Below, piece after piece: positions 1 to 7,517 of a stretch of DNA of 15,853 nucleotides. The DNA lies in contig DAOJ01000017.1 in NCBI GenBank assembly GCA_002502365.1, positions 1 through 15,853 on the forward strand. Direction: 5' to 3'. The stretch's first letter is position 1, and every line of letters begins with the position of its first letter. The position numbers and the translations under genes were made by a program. The notes beneath the pieces are model-generated. The model had not been told where the DNA came from, searched no databases, and was given only the letters and a program-made list of their open reading frames with translations. This DNA comes from Euryarchaeota archaeon UBA106. GTDB lineage: Archaea; Thermoplasmatota; Poseidoniia; Poseidoniales; Thalassarchaeaceae.

Positions 1-414
1 TTAGTTTTGATTCATGGAGAAACCATCCCCTCTGAATTCGTCCCATCGAGGCCATTTCGCGTTAATGCAGGGGCGGTACACGCTTACTGCTTAATGGCCG
101 ATGGCTCAACAAAATATCTCAGTGAATTAACTGCAGGCGACCAAGTTGCAATCGCAAATTCCTCTAATGAAATTCGTAGTGCCACTATCGGTCGTCTGAA
201 AATTGAAAGGAGACCATTTCTTTTGGTCCAATTTCAATGGAATAATCAATCCGCACAAGTCTTGCTGCAACAGGCCGAAACTGTGAGATTCATCAATCAT
301 GAAGGAAACATTAGCGTCACCTCAATTCAGTCTGGAGACAAAATCGCTGTACGATTTTCCTCGGGTATGCGACATATAGGTCGAGAACTAGCAGGGGAGA
401 TGGATGAGAGATGA
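1..414 (+). CDS. 3-dehydroquinate synthase type II, C-terminal part (partial at left edge)
   Basis: This is the C-terminal 137 residues of the archaeal-type (AroB'-like) enzyme that produces 3-dehydroquinate from aminoshikimate-pathway precursors, in place of the classical AroB route. The frame is open through base 1, so the TTG at position 7 is internal and the real start lies outside the window. Family-typical stretches are SRPFRVNAGAVHAYC, TKYLSELTAGDQV, IGRLKIERRPFLLV and the LLQQAETVRF region followed by TSIQSGDKIAVR. Family members are about 340-380 residues long, so more than half is missing here. The stop overlaps the next start as ATGA, implying translational coupling with shikimate kinase. 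Family assignment is strong; the exact reaction rests on family knowledge. Confidence 0.9.
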   Translation, partial: LVLIHGETIPSEFVPSRPFRVNAGAVHAYCLMADGSTKYLSELTAGDQVAIANSSNEIRSATIGRLKIERRPFLLVQFQWNNQSAQVLLQQAETVRFINHEGNISVTSIQSGDKIAVRFSSGMRHIGRELAGEMDER

Positions 415-1274
415 AGGTCTACGGGTCAGGTAGGGCTAATGCTGGAATCAGTCTCCTGCATGCTCTTGGTTGTGGCAATGGTTGCTCGACACCTATCGAT
501 CTATGGACCTATGTTGGTTTAGTAGAAGGTCCTTCGATTCCCGAGGGAGATGAACACAATTTGCTGCAATTGCTTCTAGAGGCTTGGAAAGAACGAGATT
601 TGCCTCTTCCCACAGGTGAAATTGGATGGCTTGTTAAGTCGGATATACCAACAGGGATTGGGTTGAAATCCAGCTCAGCACTATTGATAGCCGCGGTAAA
701 TGCACTATCTACAGGTAATTCTGTAATTCTTAGTGATAATGTGATCTTCAATCTAATTTCAGCAATTCAAACAAAGGCCGGTTGTAGTGTATCAGGAGGT
801 AGAGATGATATCGCATGCTCTTACTTTCCTGCTACTTGGATAGTAGATGCAAATGCGGGAGGTTCTGGAATAATTGAACAAATTGAATTTCCAGAAAAGG
901 AAGTAATTATAGTAATTAGAGACATGAAAAAGGGGTTGGTGGAAGTTCAATCATTTGAGAATCTTCGTCCAAGGTTCGAACAAATCGTTTTGAAATTAAG
1001 AAATGGCTCTCCAATCGATGCCTTTAGGATGAATGGGCAAGCGGTTGCTGAGGCAATGGGGGATGAAGAGGCATTGAGTATATGCGAAGATCTCGAAGTT
1101 CGATTTGGTTGCCCTGCTGCGATTTCTGGCTCTGGTCCAGCGATCGTTGTACTCTGTGAACCTGAGCAGACAGAACCTGTTAAGCAACATCTCAAATCTA
1201 AAGCCTTAGAATTTGTTCACACACGTACTCATCACGGTGTTGAACTTCATTGGGAGAGAGATGAATGGGAATGA
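411..1274 (+). CDS. aroK: Archaeal shikimate kinase (GHMP superfamily)
   Basis: ATP-dependent kinase that phosphorylates shikimate to shikimate 3-phosphate in the cytoplasm. At 287 residues it belongs to the archaeal GHMP-kinase type, unrelated to bacterial P-loop AroK. Visible motifs are an N-terminal GSGRANAGISLLHALG (about 5-20) leading into STPIDLWTYV; the ATP-binding glycine/serine loop PTGIGLKSSSALLIAA (80-95); a GCSVSGGRDDIAC stretch (124-136); and the C-terminal GHMP motif AAISGSGPAIVVL (236-248). The ATG overlaps the upstream stop by 4 bp (ATGA), with purine-rich GGGGAG about a dozen bases upstream. The 3' end overlaps chorismate synthase. All three genes act in aromatic amino-acid synthesis, so this is one operon. 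Confidence is high. Confidence 0.93.
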   Translation: MKVYGSGRANAGISLLHALGCGNGCSTPIDLWTYVGLVEGPSIPEGDEHNLLQLLLEAWKERDLPLPTGEIGWLVKSDIPTGIGLKSSSALLIAAVNALSTGNSVILSDNVIFNLISAIQTKAGCSVSGGRDDIACSYFPATWIVDANAGGSGIIEQIEFPEKEVIIVIRDMKKGLVEVQSFENLRPRFEQIVLKLRNGSPIDAFRMNGQAVAEAMGDEEALSICEDLEVRFGCPAAISGSGPAIVVLCEPEQTEPVKQHLKSKALEFVHTRTHHGVELHWERDEWE

Positions 1275-2365
1275 GGCTAGGAGACTCTGTCCGCGTGACT
1301 CTCTTTGGAGAAAGTCACGGAAAATGTGTAGGTGCTTTGGTGGAGGGAATTCCAGCAGGAACCGAGATTGATTTACAGGCATTGAATGAGGATATTGCGA
1401 GAAGAAAGCCTGGAAGAAAAGGTCTCAGTATGCGTTCCGAATCTGACGAATGCGAGATCCTATCGGGAGTCCATGAAGGGAAGGCTACAGGTTGGCCAAT
1501 TCTTCTACTTACTTGGAATTCCAATGCTAAATCGAAGGATTACAGTTTCCTTCCTGATCAACCCCGTCCAGGTCATGCAGACTTTCCAGAAATGGTCCGT
1601 TCAGATGGTGCAGCCGATTTACGGGGAGGAGGCTCTCAATCGGCTAGATTGACCTACGGACTGGTAACTGCAGCCAGCCAATTGCGAGGATTGTTGAATC
1701 AGGCTGGCTGGAAAGTTAATGCCCATTTACACAGTGTTGGTAATCTACACTCCAAACCATTATTCCTATTCGATAGAGATACGGAACTGGATGAGGATTC
1801 GACAATGGCACGATTGAATTGTAGAGATGAAGAGGCTGCTGAATCATTCTCGAATTATATCGAAGAAGTTAGGATGGACCAAGACTCGGTCGGTTCTAGT
1901 GTAGAGTGCATAATTGAAGGATTACCAATAGGGGTAGGTGAACCTTGGTTTGATGGCCTTGAACCGGCTTTAGCCCGAGGAATGATGGCTATTCCCGGTG
2001 CTCGCGCAGTTGAATTTGCTAGAGGTTTTCAAGCATCAAAGATGAGAGGTTCTGAACATAATGATGCATGGCATTTGGATGGTAATACGCCTGAGTTAGA
2101 AGGTTCAGAATCGGCTCAAGCCGATGGCGCACTAGGCGGTAGGTCAACCGGTGCCCCAATTCGAATTATTGTGCACTTCAAACCACCAAGCAGCATAGCT
2201 CGTGAACAATCTACTCTACACCTGCCCAGTGGAGAACAACGTCCGCTACAAGTAGGTGGAAGACATGACCCTGTATTGGGACCTCGAGCCGTACCTGTTG
2301 TCGAGGCTATTGGTAGATTAGTTGTAGCGGATTTAGGGATAATTGGTGGATTCCTAGAACCCTAA
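1265..2365 (+). CDS. aroC: Chorismate synthase
   Basis: Converts 5-enolpyruvylshikimate 3-phosphate to chorismate using reduced FMN, the last common step to aromatic amino acids. Its 366 residues match the usual 360-390. All three family signatures are present: FGESHGKCVGALVEGIPAG (14-32), the FMN/substrate region LRGGGSQSARLTYGLVTA (119-136), and GRHDPVLGPRAVPVVEA (332-348). FKPPSSI (305-311) is also typical. Two ATGs are possible: 1265 (10-bp overlap with shikimate kinase, SD-like GGGAGAG at 1252-1258 well spaced) and 1271 (4-bp ATGA overlap). I kept 1265 because of the SD spacing. EPSP synthase, the step just before, is not in the visible part of this operon. The gene ends 2 bp from the convergent membrane-protein gene. 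Confidence 0.96.
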   Translation: MGMRLGDSVRVTLFGESHGKCVGALVEGIPAGTEIDLQALNEDIARRKPGRKGLSMRSESDECEILSGVHEGKATGWPILLLTWNSNAKSKDYSFLPDQPRPGHADFPEMVRSDGAADLRGGGSQSARLTYGLVTAASQLRGLLNQAGWKVNAHLHSVGNLHSKPLFLFDRDTELDEDSTMARLNCRDEEAAESFSNYIEEVRMDQDSVGSSVECIIEGLPIGVGEPWFDGLEPALARGMMAIPGARAVEFARGFQASKMRGSEHNDAWHLDGNTPELEGSESAQADGALGGRSTGAPIRIIVHFKPPSSIAREQSTLHLPSGEQRPLQVGGRHDPVLGPRAVPVVEAIGRLVVADLGIIGGFLEP

Positions 2366-2367
2366 AT

Positions 2368-3306
2368 TCACTTATCCGCTCTGCCTTCTTGCATTTGTTG
2401 AATACGCAAAGGAAGATTGACAGCAAACGCTGCTGCGATTACTGTAAACACCATCGCTGTACCAAGAGCAACACCATAAACCGAGGTCAATTCTACAGAT
2501 TCACTCAACCGGTTTGCCTGTACATCATCGAATAATCCAACCATTGCAGGAATGATTAGATTAATCAGAAGAGTGAGCAATGCAACTATTCCAGCGACTA
2601 CAGGAGTAATTCCGATTTCTCTGTAATACTGTCGAATAATTTTTCCTTCTCCCATGACGTATACTTCACCAGTGCGAATAGATGTATCCAACATTGAAAA
2701 CCGAATTATACCGTTGGTTAATTCGAAGTACATTACAAGGAATAAAGCATAAGCAATCAGTAGTATTTTTTGCAGAACTTCTGCTTCCGGAAGTACATCA
2801 AATCCAAATTCAACTTTACTTCCTGCAAATCTCAAAGTTACAAGAATCATCGCCACGTAAGACACTAACAATGCCCTTTGATCTCGTTGGAATATGCCAT
2901 AAGCACCACCAACTGAACCGATTACCATGATTAAGATGTGAATAGCACCTCCGAGGATAGGAATATTGAGCATATTTGCAAGAGCAAACCAAGCAGTTCC
3001 TGAAACAGGGGTGAAAAGTAATGTTAGTGCTGTGAGTAGAGTCAGGCACATTGCAGAACTGATTTGTAAATTTGTAACTGTCTTATTTGCAGGCAGGAAC
3101 TTCATTGAGGATACAATTGGGCCTCCGAAGAATGATTCAATCCAAGATGGAACATGTACTTCGGGGATTGCATCTTTGGGTATTTCGGTACTGGACTTTA
3201 TTCGGCCAGCAGCTTTCTTCCGACTTGGGGCAGAAGATCGTACTGTCTTACCATCGTAAAGGTGGGATGTATCACTTGCACCTTCAACATTGATATCATC
3301 TGCCAT
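2368..3306 (-). CDS. Six-helix membrane protein of the MoxR/DUF58 operon, function unknown
   Basis: I do not recognise a named family. The 312-residue protein starts with a charged, probably cytoplasmic tail of about 70 residues rich in Lys/Arg/Ser. About six hydrophobic segments follow, near residues 83-110, 115-138, 144-161, 178-196, 232-259 and 275-298. A conserved-looking amphipathic loop (about 200-232, containing YVMGEGKIIRQYYRE) lies between the fourth and fifth. The ATG at 3306 is preceded by GAGGTGAT at good SD spacing. It is the last gene of the DUF4350-MoxR-DUF58 operon, 13 bp after DUF58. Integral membrane proteins are common partners in MoxR/DUF58 clusters and may be the membrane scaffold for that machinery; this is inference. 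It could also be an unrelated passenger. Confidence 0.75.
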   Translation of the reverse strand: MADDINVEGASDTSHLYDGKTVRSSAPSRKKAAGRIKSSTEIPKDAIPEVHVPSWIESFFGGPIVSSMKFLPANKTVTNLQISSAMCLTLLTALTLLFTPVSGTAWFALANMLNIPILGGAIHILIMVIGSVGGAYGIFQRDQRALLVSYVAMILVTLRFAGSKVEFGFDVLPEAEVLQKILLIAYALFLVMYFELTNGIIRFSMLDTSIRTGEVYVMGEGKIIRQYYREIGITPVVAGIVALLTLLINLIIPAMVGLFDDVQANRLSESVELTSVYGVALGTAMVFTVIAAAFAVNLPLRIQQMQEGRADK

Positions 3307-3319
3307 CTTGTATCACCTC

Positions 3320-4636
3320 TCAAAATCCTCTAGCACCAGCTAGAGCAGTAACTAGCATCATATCGGGCTCCCAATCCATTACATTAGCACCCAAGCCTCT
3401 AAGTTCACCGATTAGAATATCCCTTTCTGTCTTCAGAACTTCATATCCTGTACGATCTAGTCTTCTAGCATCAAATTCAAACTCCAAGCTTGATGGAGAT
3501 AGGATAGTAACGTCGAAGTTTCTTGCTCTAAGATCCCTAACAGCATCGATGACTGTTGGGTCATCTTCTAATGGGCTAAGAAGAATAATTGGGCTCCCTC
3601 TGTTAATATGAGGTAAAATACGATTGGTTACAACTTTCAACGGTGTGTTGCCTTTAGCCATAGCACCTGCTAGTTTGGTAAGTAAAACGTACAATTGTTT
3701 CTTTCCAGTATCCCTATCTACAGATACGATTTCGTCACCGTAAGTAACTAAACCAACAGAATCTCTTCTAGATAGGAAATATTGTGCCAAACTTGCAGCC
3801 GCTCTGGTACTATAAACCAAAGAATTCCTACTTACGGGGCCGGTTTCTGAAACCGCTCTACTGTCAATTATGAGAATGATATCGCTAACCGCATCTCGCT
3901 CATATTCGTTAACCATCATCTTCCCTGATCTTGCCCAAGCCTTCCAATTGACCTTCTTCATCGGGTCTCCTGGTATGTATTCACGTAGATTGTAGAAGTT
4001 AGATCCTTCACCTGGATTTCTGATATTCACTGCACCTGTGAAAATTTTCGGAACCCGACTCTTGATTAATGCATCCTTGATGTCTTCCATTTTTGGGAAT
4101 ACTAGGAAATCGTCATAGAGTTGGATTTCTCTTTCATTATGGAACAAGCCGAATGCATCTTGGACTCTGACACAAACTGGGCCAACCGTATAGAATCCTC
4201 TCAAAGGTGATTCAATTGTGTATGAGATTTCTGTTTCTTTCCTACCTCCTAATTCCATTAGGACATAATTTGCACCTTTCTTTATTCGCATGACTTCAGG
4301 AACCCTGTCTCGGACTTCTAGAACCTTGGAGAGAGTAGAACGGTTCTGAATCCTGAGTACGACATCAATTTCACCATCTTCGAAAACTCTTGCTTGTGAT
4401 AGTTTTCGCATAGCAACAATTGACTGTAAGGCAACCCCTGCGTCTGAATTTGTATCATTCATCCGTCGTCCACTAGATGCGACGTCGGCATGGGTGGTTC
4501 GGAATGCTGCATAGGTTAGGAAAGAAAGTAGAACAACGGCGACAGTGACTAATTGTTGGTTTCGCAAAACTAGCCCGAGTAGATACATTGCTACCGCCAA
4601 CGCGGCAAACATTGCTGATTTTCTACTCCATGCCAT
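3320..4636 (-). CDS. DUF58 domain protein (vWA-like fold, membrane-anchored)
   Basis: Partner protein of MoxR ATPases. Numbering here runs from an upstream GTG at 4651, which would give 443 residues. Two hydrophobic helices (about 12-28 and 32-50) anchor the protein. A beta-rich region (about 80-180) follows, then the DUF58 signature YIPGDPMKKVNWKAWAR (225-241) and a vWA-like strand IILIIDSR (258-265), continuing through SRRDSVGLVTYGD (294-306). The MIDAS-like site reads D-S-R rather than canonical DxSxS, as is common in DUF58. I prefer the ATG at 4636 (residue 6) because GAGGGGA sits 6 nt upstream of it; the GTG has no good SD. It lies just downstream of moxR, the usual gene order. The domain call is firm; the cellular target is unknown. 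Confidence 0.92.
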   Translation of the reverse strand: MAWSRKSAMFAALAVAMYLLGLVLRNQQLVTVAVVLLSFLTYAAFRTTHADVASSGRRMNDTNSDAGVALQSIVAMRKLSQARVFEDGEIDVVLRIQNRSTLSKVLEVRDRVPEVMRIKKGANYVLMELGGRKETEISYTIESPLRGFYTVGPVCVRVQDAFGLFHNEREIQLYDDFLVFPKMEDIKDALIKSRVPKIFTGAVNIRNPGEGSNFYNLREYIPGDPMKKVNWKAWARSGKMMVNEYERDAVSDIILIIDSRAVSETGPVSRNSLVYSTRAAASLAQYFLSRRDSVGLVTYGDEIVSVDRDTGKKQLYVLLTKLAGAMAKGNTPLKVVTNRILPHINRGSPIILLSPLEDDPTVIDAVRDLRARNFDVTILSPSSLEFEFDARRLDRTGYEVLKTERDILIGELRGLGANVMDWEPDMMLVTALAGARGF

Positions 4637-4642
4637 TGGCTG

Positions 4643-4649
4643 TCCCCTC
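4643..4649 (-). promoter_or_regulatory. Shine-Dalgarno sequence deciding the DUF58 start
   Basis: On the minus strand this reads GAGGGGA, 6 nt before the ATG at 4636. The alternative GTG start at 4651 would overlap the site itself, so the ATG is favoured. Confidence 0.6.
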
Positions 4650-4674
4650 ACGTTTCTTTTTTTCCGTTAGAGTT

Positions 4675-5682
4675 TCAAACCGTAGGAACTGGTACTTGAC
4701 GAAGGATATCTGAGATGACTTCATCAGTTTCCAAGCCCTTGATTTGGTGCTCTGGTTTTAGAATCAATCGGTGGGCAACCGCCAAGGTCGCTACCGACTT
4801 CACATCGTCTGGAGTGACAAAGTCCCGGCCACGCATTGCTGCTGCGGAACGACTTGTCTTTAGCAGTGCTTGTGAACCACGTGGTGAGGAACCTACGAGA
4901 ACTCTTGGATCTTCTCGAGTTCTAGATACAATCTCAACCATGTACATCCTTACTGCAGGATCGACGAATACATCCTCAATAGCAGTCTGCATTGCTACAA
5001 CACGAGCAGGGTCTGTAATCGTCTCTACTTCTACATCGTCCTTCTTTCGAGCGATACGTCGAGCGAGAATTTCATCCTCGTCCGCACGGTCTGGGTATCC
5101 AACGCTCATCTTGAACATAAATCGGTCAAGTTGAGCCTCTGGTAGAGGGTAGGTTCCTTCCTGTTCCACAGGGTTTTGTGTTGCCATTGTTAGGAACGGT
5201 GCTGGAAGTTTGTGAGTTACGGTTCCGATTGTAACCTGTTTTTCCTGCATCGCTTCAAGCAGTGCCGCTTGTGTCTTTGGCGGTGCACGGTTGATTTCGT
5301 CAGATAGTAGCAAGTTGCAAAATATCGGACCTGGTTTGAAAGAGAATTCCCCCTTCTTTGCATCATAAATATTCGTTCCAGTAATGTCAGCTGGTAATAG
5401 ATCAGGTGTAAATTGAACACGCTTGAAATCACAGCCGAGTGCATCGGCGAACGTATTGGTCATCAAGGTCTTAGCAAGTCCTGGGTAATCCTCGAACAAG
5501 AGGTTACCATTGGACAGGATGTTGATCAACACATTGTCGATAACATGGCTCTTTCCAATGATGACTTTCTGTACCTCGGTGCTAATCGCTTGTCCGATTG
5601 CACCTACGGCTTCGAGTTTGTCACTCATCTTCTTTGAGCCGCCTTTTGGCTTATTTTTGGTCGCTGTTTTTTCTTCAGTCAT
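4675..5682 (-). CDS. MoxR-family AAA+ ATPase
   Basis: Cytoplasmic AAA+ ATPase of 335 residues, a typical family length. Members act as chaperone-like factors that assemble or metallate partner complexes, usually with a vWA/DUF58 protein. Motifs in order are the MoxR-type Walker A EDYPGLAKT (64-72), Walker B LLLSDEINRAPPKTQAALLE (124-143), sensor-1 region TMATQNPVEQEGTYPLPEAQ (165-184), the DRF motif (186-188), and sensor-2 region SSPRGSQALLK (265-275). A short basic N-terminal tail precedes the domain. The ATG at 5682 has GGAGAG about 8 nt upstream. The gene lies between the DUF4350-like protein and DUF58 on the same strand. The neighbouring molybdo-enzyme makes a CoxD-like maturation role possible, but MoxR/DUF58 pairs are widespread, so this is only a hypothesis. 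Confidence 0.95.
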   Translation of the reverse strand: MTEEKTATKNKPKGGSKKMSDKLEAVGAIGQAISTEVQKVIIGKSHVIDNVLINILSNGNLLFEDYPGLAKTLMTNTFADALGCDFKRVQFTPDLLPADITGTNIYDAKKGEFSFKPGPIFCNLLLSDEINRAPPKTQAALLEAMQEKQVTIGTVTHKLPAPFLTMATQNPVEQEGTYPLPEAQLDRFMFKMSVGYPDRADEDEILARRIARKKDDVEVETITDPARVVAMQTAIEDVFVDPAVRMYMVEIVSRTREDPRVLVGSSPRGSQALLKTSRSAAAMRGRDFVTPDDVKSVATLAVAHRLILKPEHQIKGLETDEVISDILRQVPVPTV

Positions 5683-5708
5683 TTTTCTCTCTCCATTTTC
5701 TGTTTGTT

Positions 5709-7319
5709 TCAGTTTTTGCCCCAGCGTCTTATCGCCACCAGGAGTTGGCGTAATTCTTGGGGAGTATATTTTCTGCTTTGGCTATAGGCCAATTCAACGA
5801 GTCTTGGGTCACCAATCATCGTTTGAATTTCAGCTGGCGGTTTAATTGCCATCTGATCTCTAGTTAGGTCATAATGAACTCTAACTTTTGTGAATAGGGC
5901 TTTTTGCACCCGATTGCGATAAGAACTAGGGTCTAATTTATTGGGACGTTCCTTGAAACGTGTAAGGTCGAAAATATGTCTCCAATTTTCCTTTTCAGGA
6001 ACTACCATCATCGCCACCAATAGCAGCAGGCCAACATTAAGAACAACCAGCCATTTTAGGAAATTGTTTGAAGTTAGAAGCACAACGGTGCCCATGGTTT
6101 CTACAAATGGAGCAGATAAAATTCCAGTTACATGCCGACTTTCGTCGAAGACAATTTGGAATTGACTTTTGTCATCTCGAATTGATTTAGCCAATTTCGT
6201 ATTGTCATGCTCCATCATATCATCTATTAGTAGCGAAAAATATACCTCATTCCCTTGCCAGCGAGTTTCTCTTACAGTATTTAGCCAGCAGTTATTGGAT
6301 TGAAGTTCGCAAGTTTCTTCCATATTGTTATTTTGTGCTTCCTCTAAAGTCCACATTCGATTTGAAAAGGCTTCTTCATCTGATACGAAAACAATGCTAC
6401 CAGTGACTTGTAATTCACGGATATTGGCTCCTACAATTCCAGAAGAACCAGCACTAACTTTGTCGAATGTGGTTATTCCTGGGTAATCGATTCTAATGAT
6501 TAATGCTAAATCACCAGGTGCGGGATTTTCATTATCGTCCGCACGGCCGTTATCCTTTATGTCAATAAAAGCGGAAGGGGATGCGGTAGACAAAATTTTG
6601 ACTTGTCTTTGATCTTCAGAAGATTGTTCTATGCTATCTTCCGGCAGTGGTTCATATTTCATTCCGGTAGGAGATCGAAACATTACAGGAAGCCGACAAT
6701 TTTCCCGGTTTTCTTCAAGCACATCTGTATCTTTACAACCTTGCTTTAGGTATGCCGGAGGCATTTCGTTAACATCTTCAGATACCGCAGCAAGCCCCCA
6801 TACATTCAACCAAGAACTACCTTCTGAGGAAGGTTGACCCTCGTCATCGTATTCCGTCCAAAACTGATTTTCATCATTTAGCGGAGCGTCGAAAAATGTA
6901 ACTCCGAATTTTTCGGCCAATCTATTTGCATTTGTGCCATCAGAAGCGACGATTACCTTACCTCCCTTTTCAGTAACAAAGTCATAAATCGCATCAGCTT
7001 CTGTTTCTGCAATCGGTTTTTCTGGACCAATTATCATTAAAGCGGTTCGGTGAGGGTCTTTCCAATCATTAACTAGCATTGGGGTAGACATTGTATTTGC
7101 TACGAAATAACCTTCCTCTTCGTCCATTGAGTGTCTAAAGTCTGTCACTTGAGCCAGTGAACTTACCTCTCCACCTTCTCCTTCGGTATATGCAGAATAA
7201 TATGTAGATTTTCCAGCAACAAATATCATTGGCAGAATCAACAACAGCACCATTGTTATGGCCACAGAACCAATTACAATACGTGTGAAATTCTCCTCCT
7301 CTGATTTTTCGTCAGCCAT
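5709..7319 (-). CDS. DUF4350-like membrane-anchored protein heading the MoxR operon
   Basis: A 536-residue protein with a transmembrane helix near each end (about 15-36 and 420-440). The large region between them is probably outside the cell. After the first helix, residues 88-145 form a Rossmann/GATase-like stretch (RTALMIIGPEKPI, then GGKVIVASDGTNANRLAEKFG), typical of DUF4350-type proteins. A second half follows, with two Cys pairs (C195/C208 and C337/C344) that could be disulfides, and FDESRH (391-396) near the membrane, comparable to the Asp/Glu-His motif of this family. A cytoplasmic tail of about 95 residues follows the second helix. The ATG at 7319 has a strong SD. It is the first gene before moxR, DUF58 and a membrane protein, an arrangement known for DUF4350. 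The exact role is unknown. Confidence 0.75.
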   Translation of the reverse strand: MADEKSEEENFTRIVIGSVAITMVLLLILPMIFVAGKSTYYSAYTEGEGGEVSSLAQVTDFRHSMDEEEGYFVANTMSTPMLVNDWKDPHRTALMIIGPEKPIAETEADAIYDFVTEKGGKVIVASDGTNANRLAEKFGVTFFDAPLNDENQFWTEYDDEGQPSSEGSSWLNVWGLAAVSEDVNEMPPAYLKQGCKDTDVLEENRENCRLPVMFRSPTGMKYEPLPEDSIEQSSEDQRQVKILSTASPSAFIDIKDNGRADDNENPAPGDLALIIRIDYPGITTFDKVSAGSSGIVGANIRELQVTGSIVFVSDEEAFSNRMWTLEEAQNNNMEETCELQSNNCWLNTVRETRWQGNEVYFSLLIDDMMEHDNTKLAKSIRDDKSQFQIVFDESRHVTGILSAPFVETMGTVVLLTSNNFLKWLVVLNVGLLLLVAMMVVPEKENWRHIFDLTRFKERPNKLDPSSYRNRVQKALFTKVRVHYDLTRDQMAIKPPAEIQTMIGDPRLVELAYSQSRKYTPQELRQLLVAIRRWGKN

Positions 7320-7326
7320 ATATTCA

Positions 7327-7333
7327 CACCTCC
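7327..7333 (-). promoter_or_regulatory. Strong Shine-Dalgarno sequence for the DUF4350-like gene
   Basis: Reads GGAGGTG on the minus strand, 7 nt before the ATG at 7319, which fixes that start. It lies 10 bp downstream of the TTAGCCTAGGCTAA palindrome. Confidence 0.8.
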
Positions 7334-7343
7334 TAACTTAGAT

Positions 7344-7357
7344 TTAGCCTAGGCTAA
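7344..7357. promoter_or_regulatory. Perfect 14-bp palindrome, putative operator (copy 1)
   Basis: TTAGCCTAGGCTAA is a perfect inverted repeat lying 25 bp upstream of the DUF4350-like gene, between a TATA-like element and the SD. The identical 14-mer recurs at 14460-14473 in the xdhC/exporter promoter region. I saw no third copy when reading the window. Its place in the expected leader fits a repressor operator. It loosely resembles sites of DtxR/MntR-type metal regulators (TTAGG-type half sites), but the half site here is TTAGCCT, so the regulator is not identified. Confidence 0.6.
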
Positions 7358-7390
7358 GAACAACCACTTTTCTTGCCGAGTCTCATACCA

Positions 7391-7400
7391 CAAATATAAG
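7391..7400 (-). promoter_or_regulatory. TATA-like element, probable promoter of the DUF4350-MoxR-DUF58 operon
   Basis: Reads CTTATATTTG on the minus strand. An archaeal TATA box here would place transcription start near 7370, giving a leader of about 50 nt that contains the palindrome and the SD. The call rests on base composition and spacing only. A short inverted repeat, GGCAC-N7-GTGCC, lies further upstream at 7414-7430. Confidence 0.45.
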
Positions 7401-7493
7401 TTGTTGATTACAGGGCACTTTATTTGTGCCATTTCGTACCCAGTAGGTGTTACTTTTACACTCTCACAGTGGCCTGATTAATGGCATAATTAT

Positions 7494-7517
7494 CAATAGA
7501 TTTTGTTTAATCTATTG
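7494..7517 (-). terminator. Perfect 9-bp stem-loop straddling the stop codon at the end of the molybdo-enzyme operon
   Basis: CAATAGATT and AATCTATTG pair perfectly around a 6-nt loop. On the minus strand the hairpin contains the TAG stop (7514-7512) of the secreted-protein gene. It is followed by AT-rich sequence but not a clean oligo-T tract, so it may be a 3'-end processing or stabilising element rather than a classical terminator. It is the only obvious structure at the 3' end of this operon. Confidence 0.45.

Noticed and set aside
4715..5134. Plus-strand open frame of 139 codons opposite moxR
   Set aside because: Antisense to the conserved sensor-2 region of MoxR and rich in Ser/Arg/Thr; no independent evidence of coding.
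5482..5499. Apparently degenerate Walker A in MoxR (EDYPGLAKT)
   Set aside because: The E-D-x-P-G-x-x-K-T form is normal for MoxR proteins, with Lys and Thr intact, so the ATPase is not predicted to be inactive.
7414..7430. GGCAC-N7-GTGCC inverted repeat upstream of the DUF4350-like gene as a terminator or operator
   Set aside because: Only a 5-bp stem, upstream of the TATA-like element and not repeated elsewhere. Too weak to call as a separate feature.
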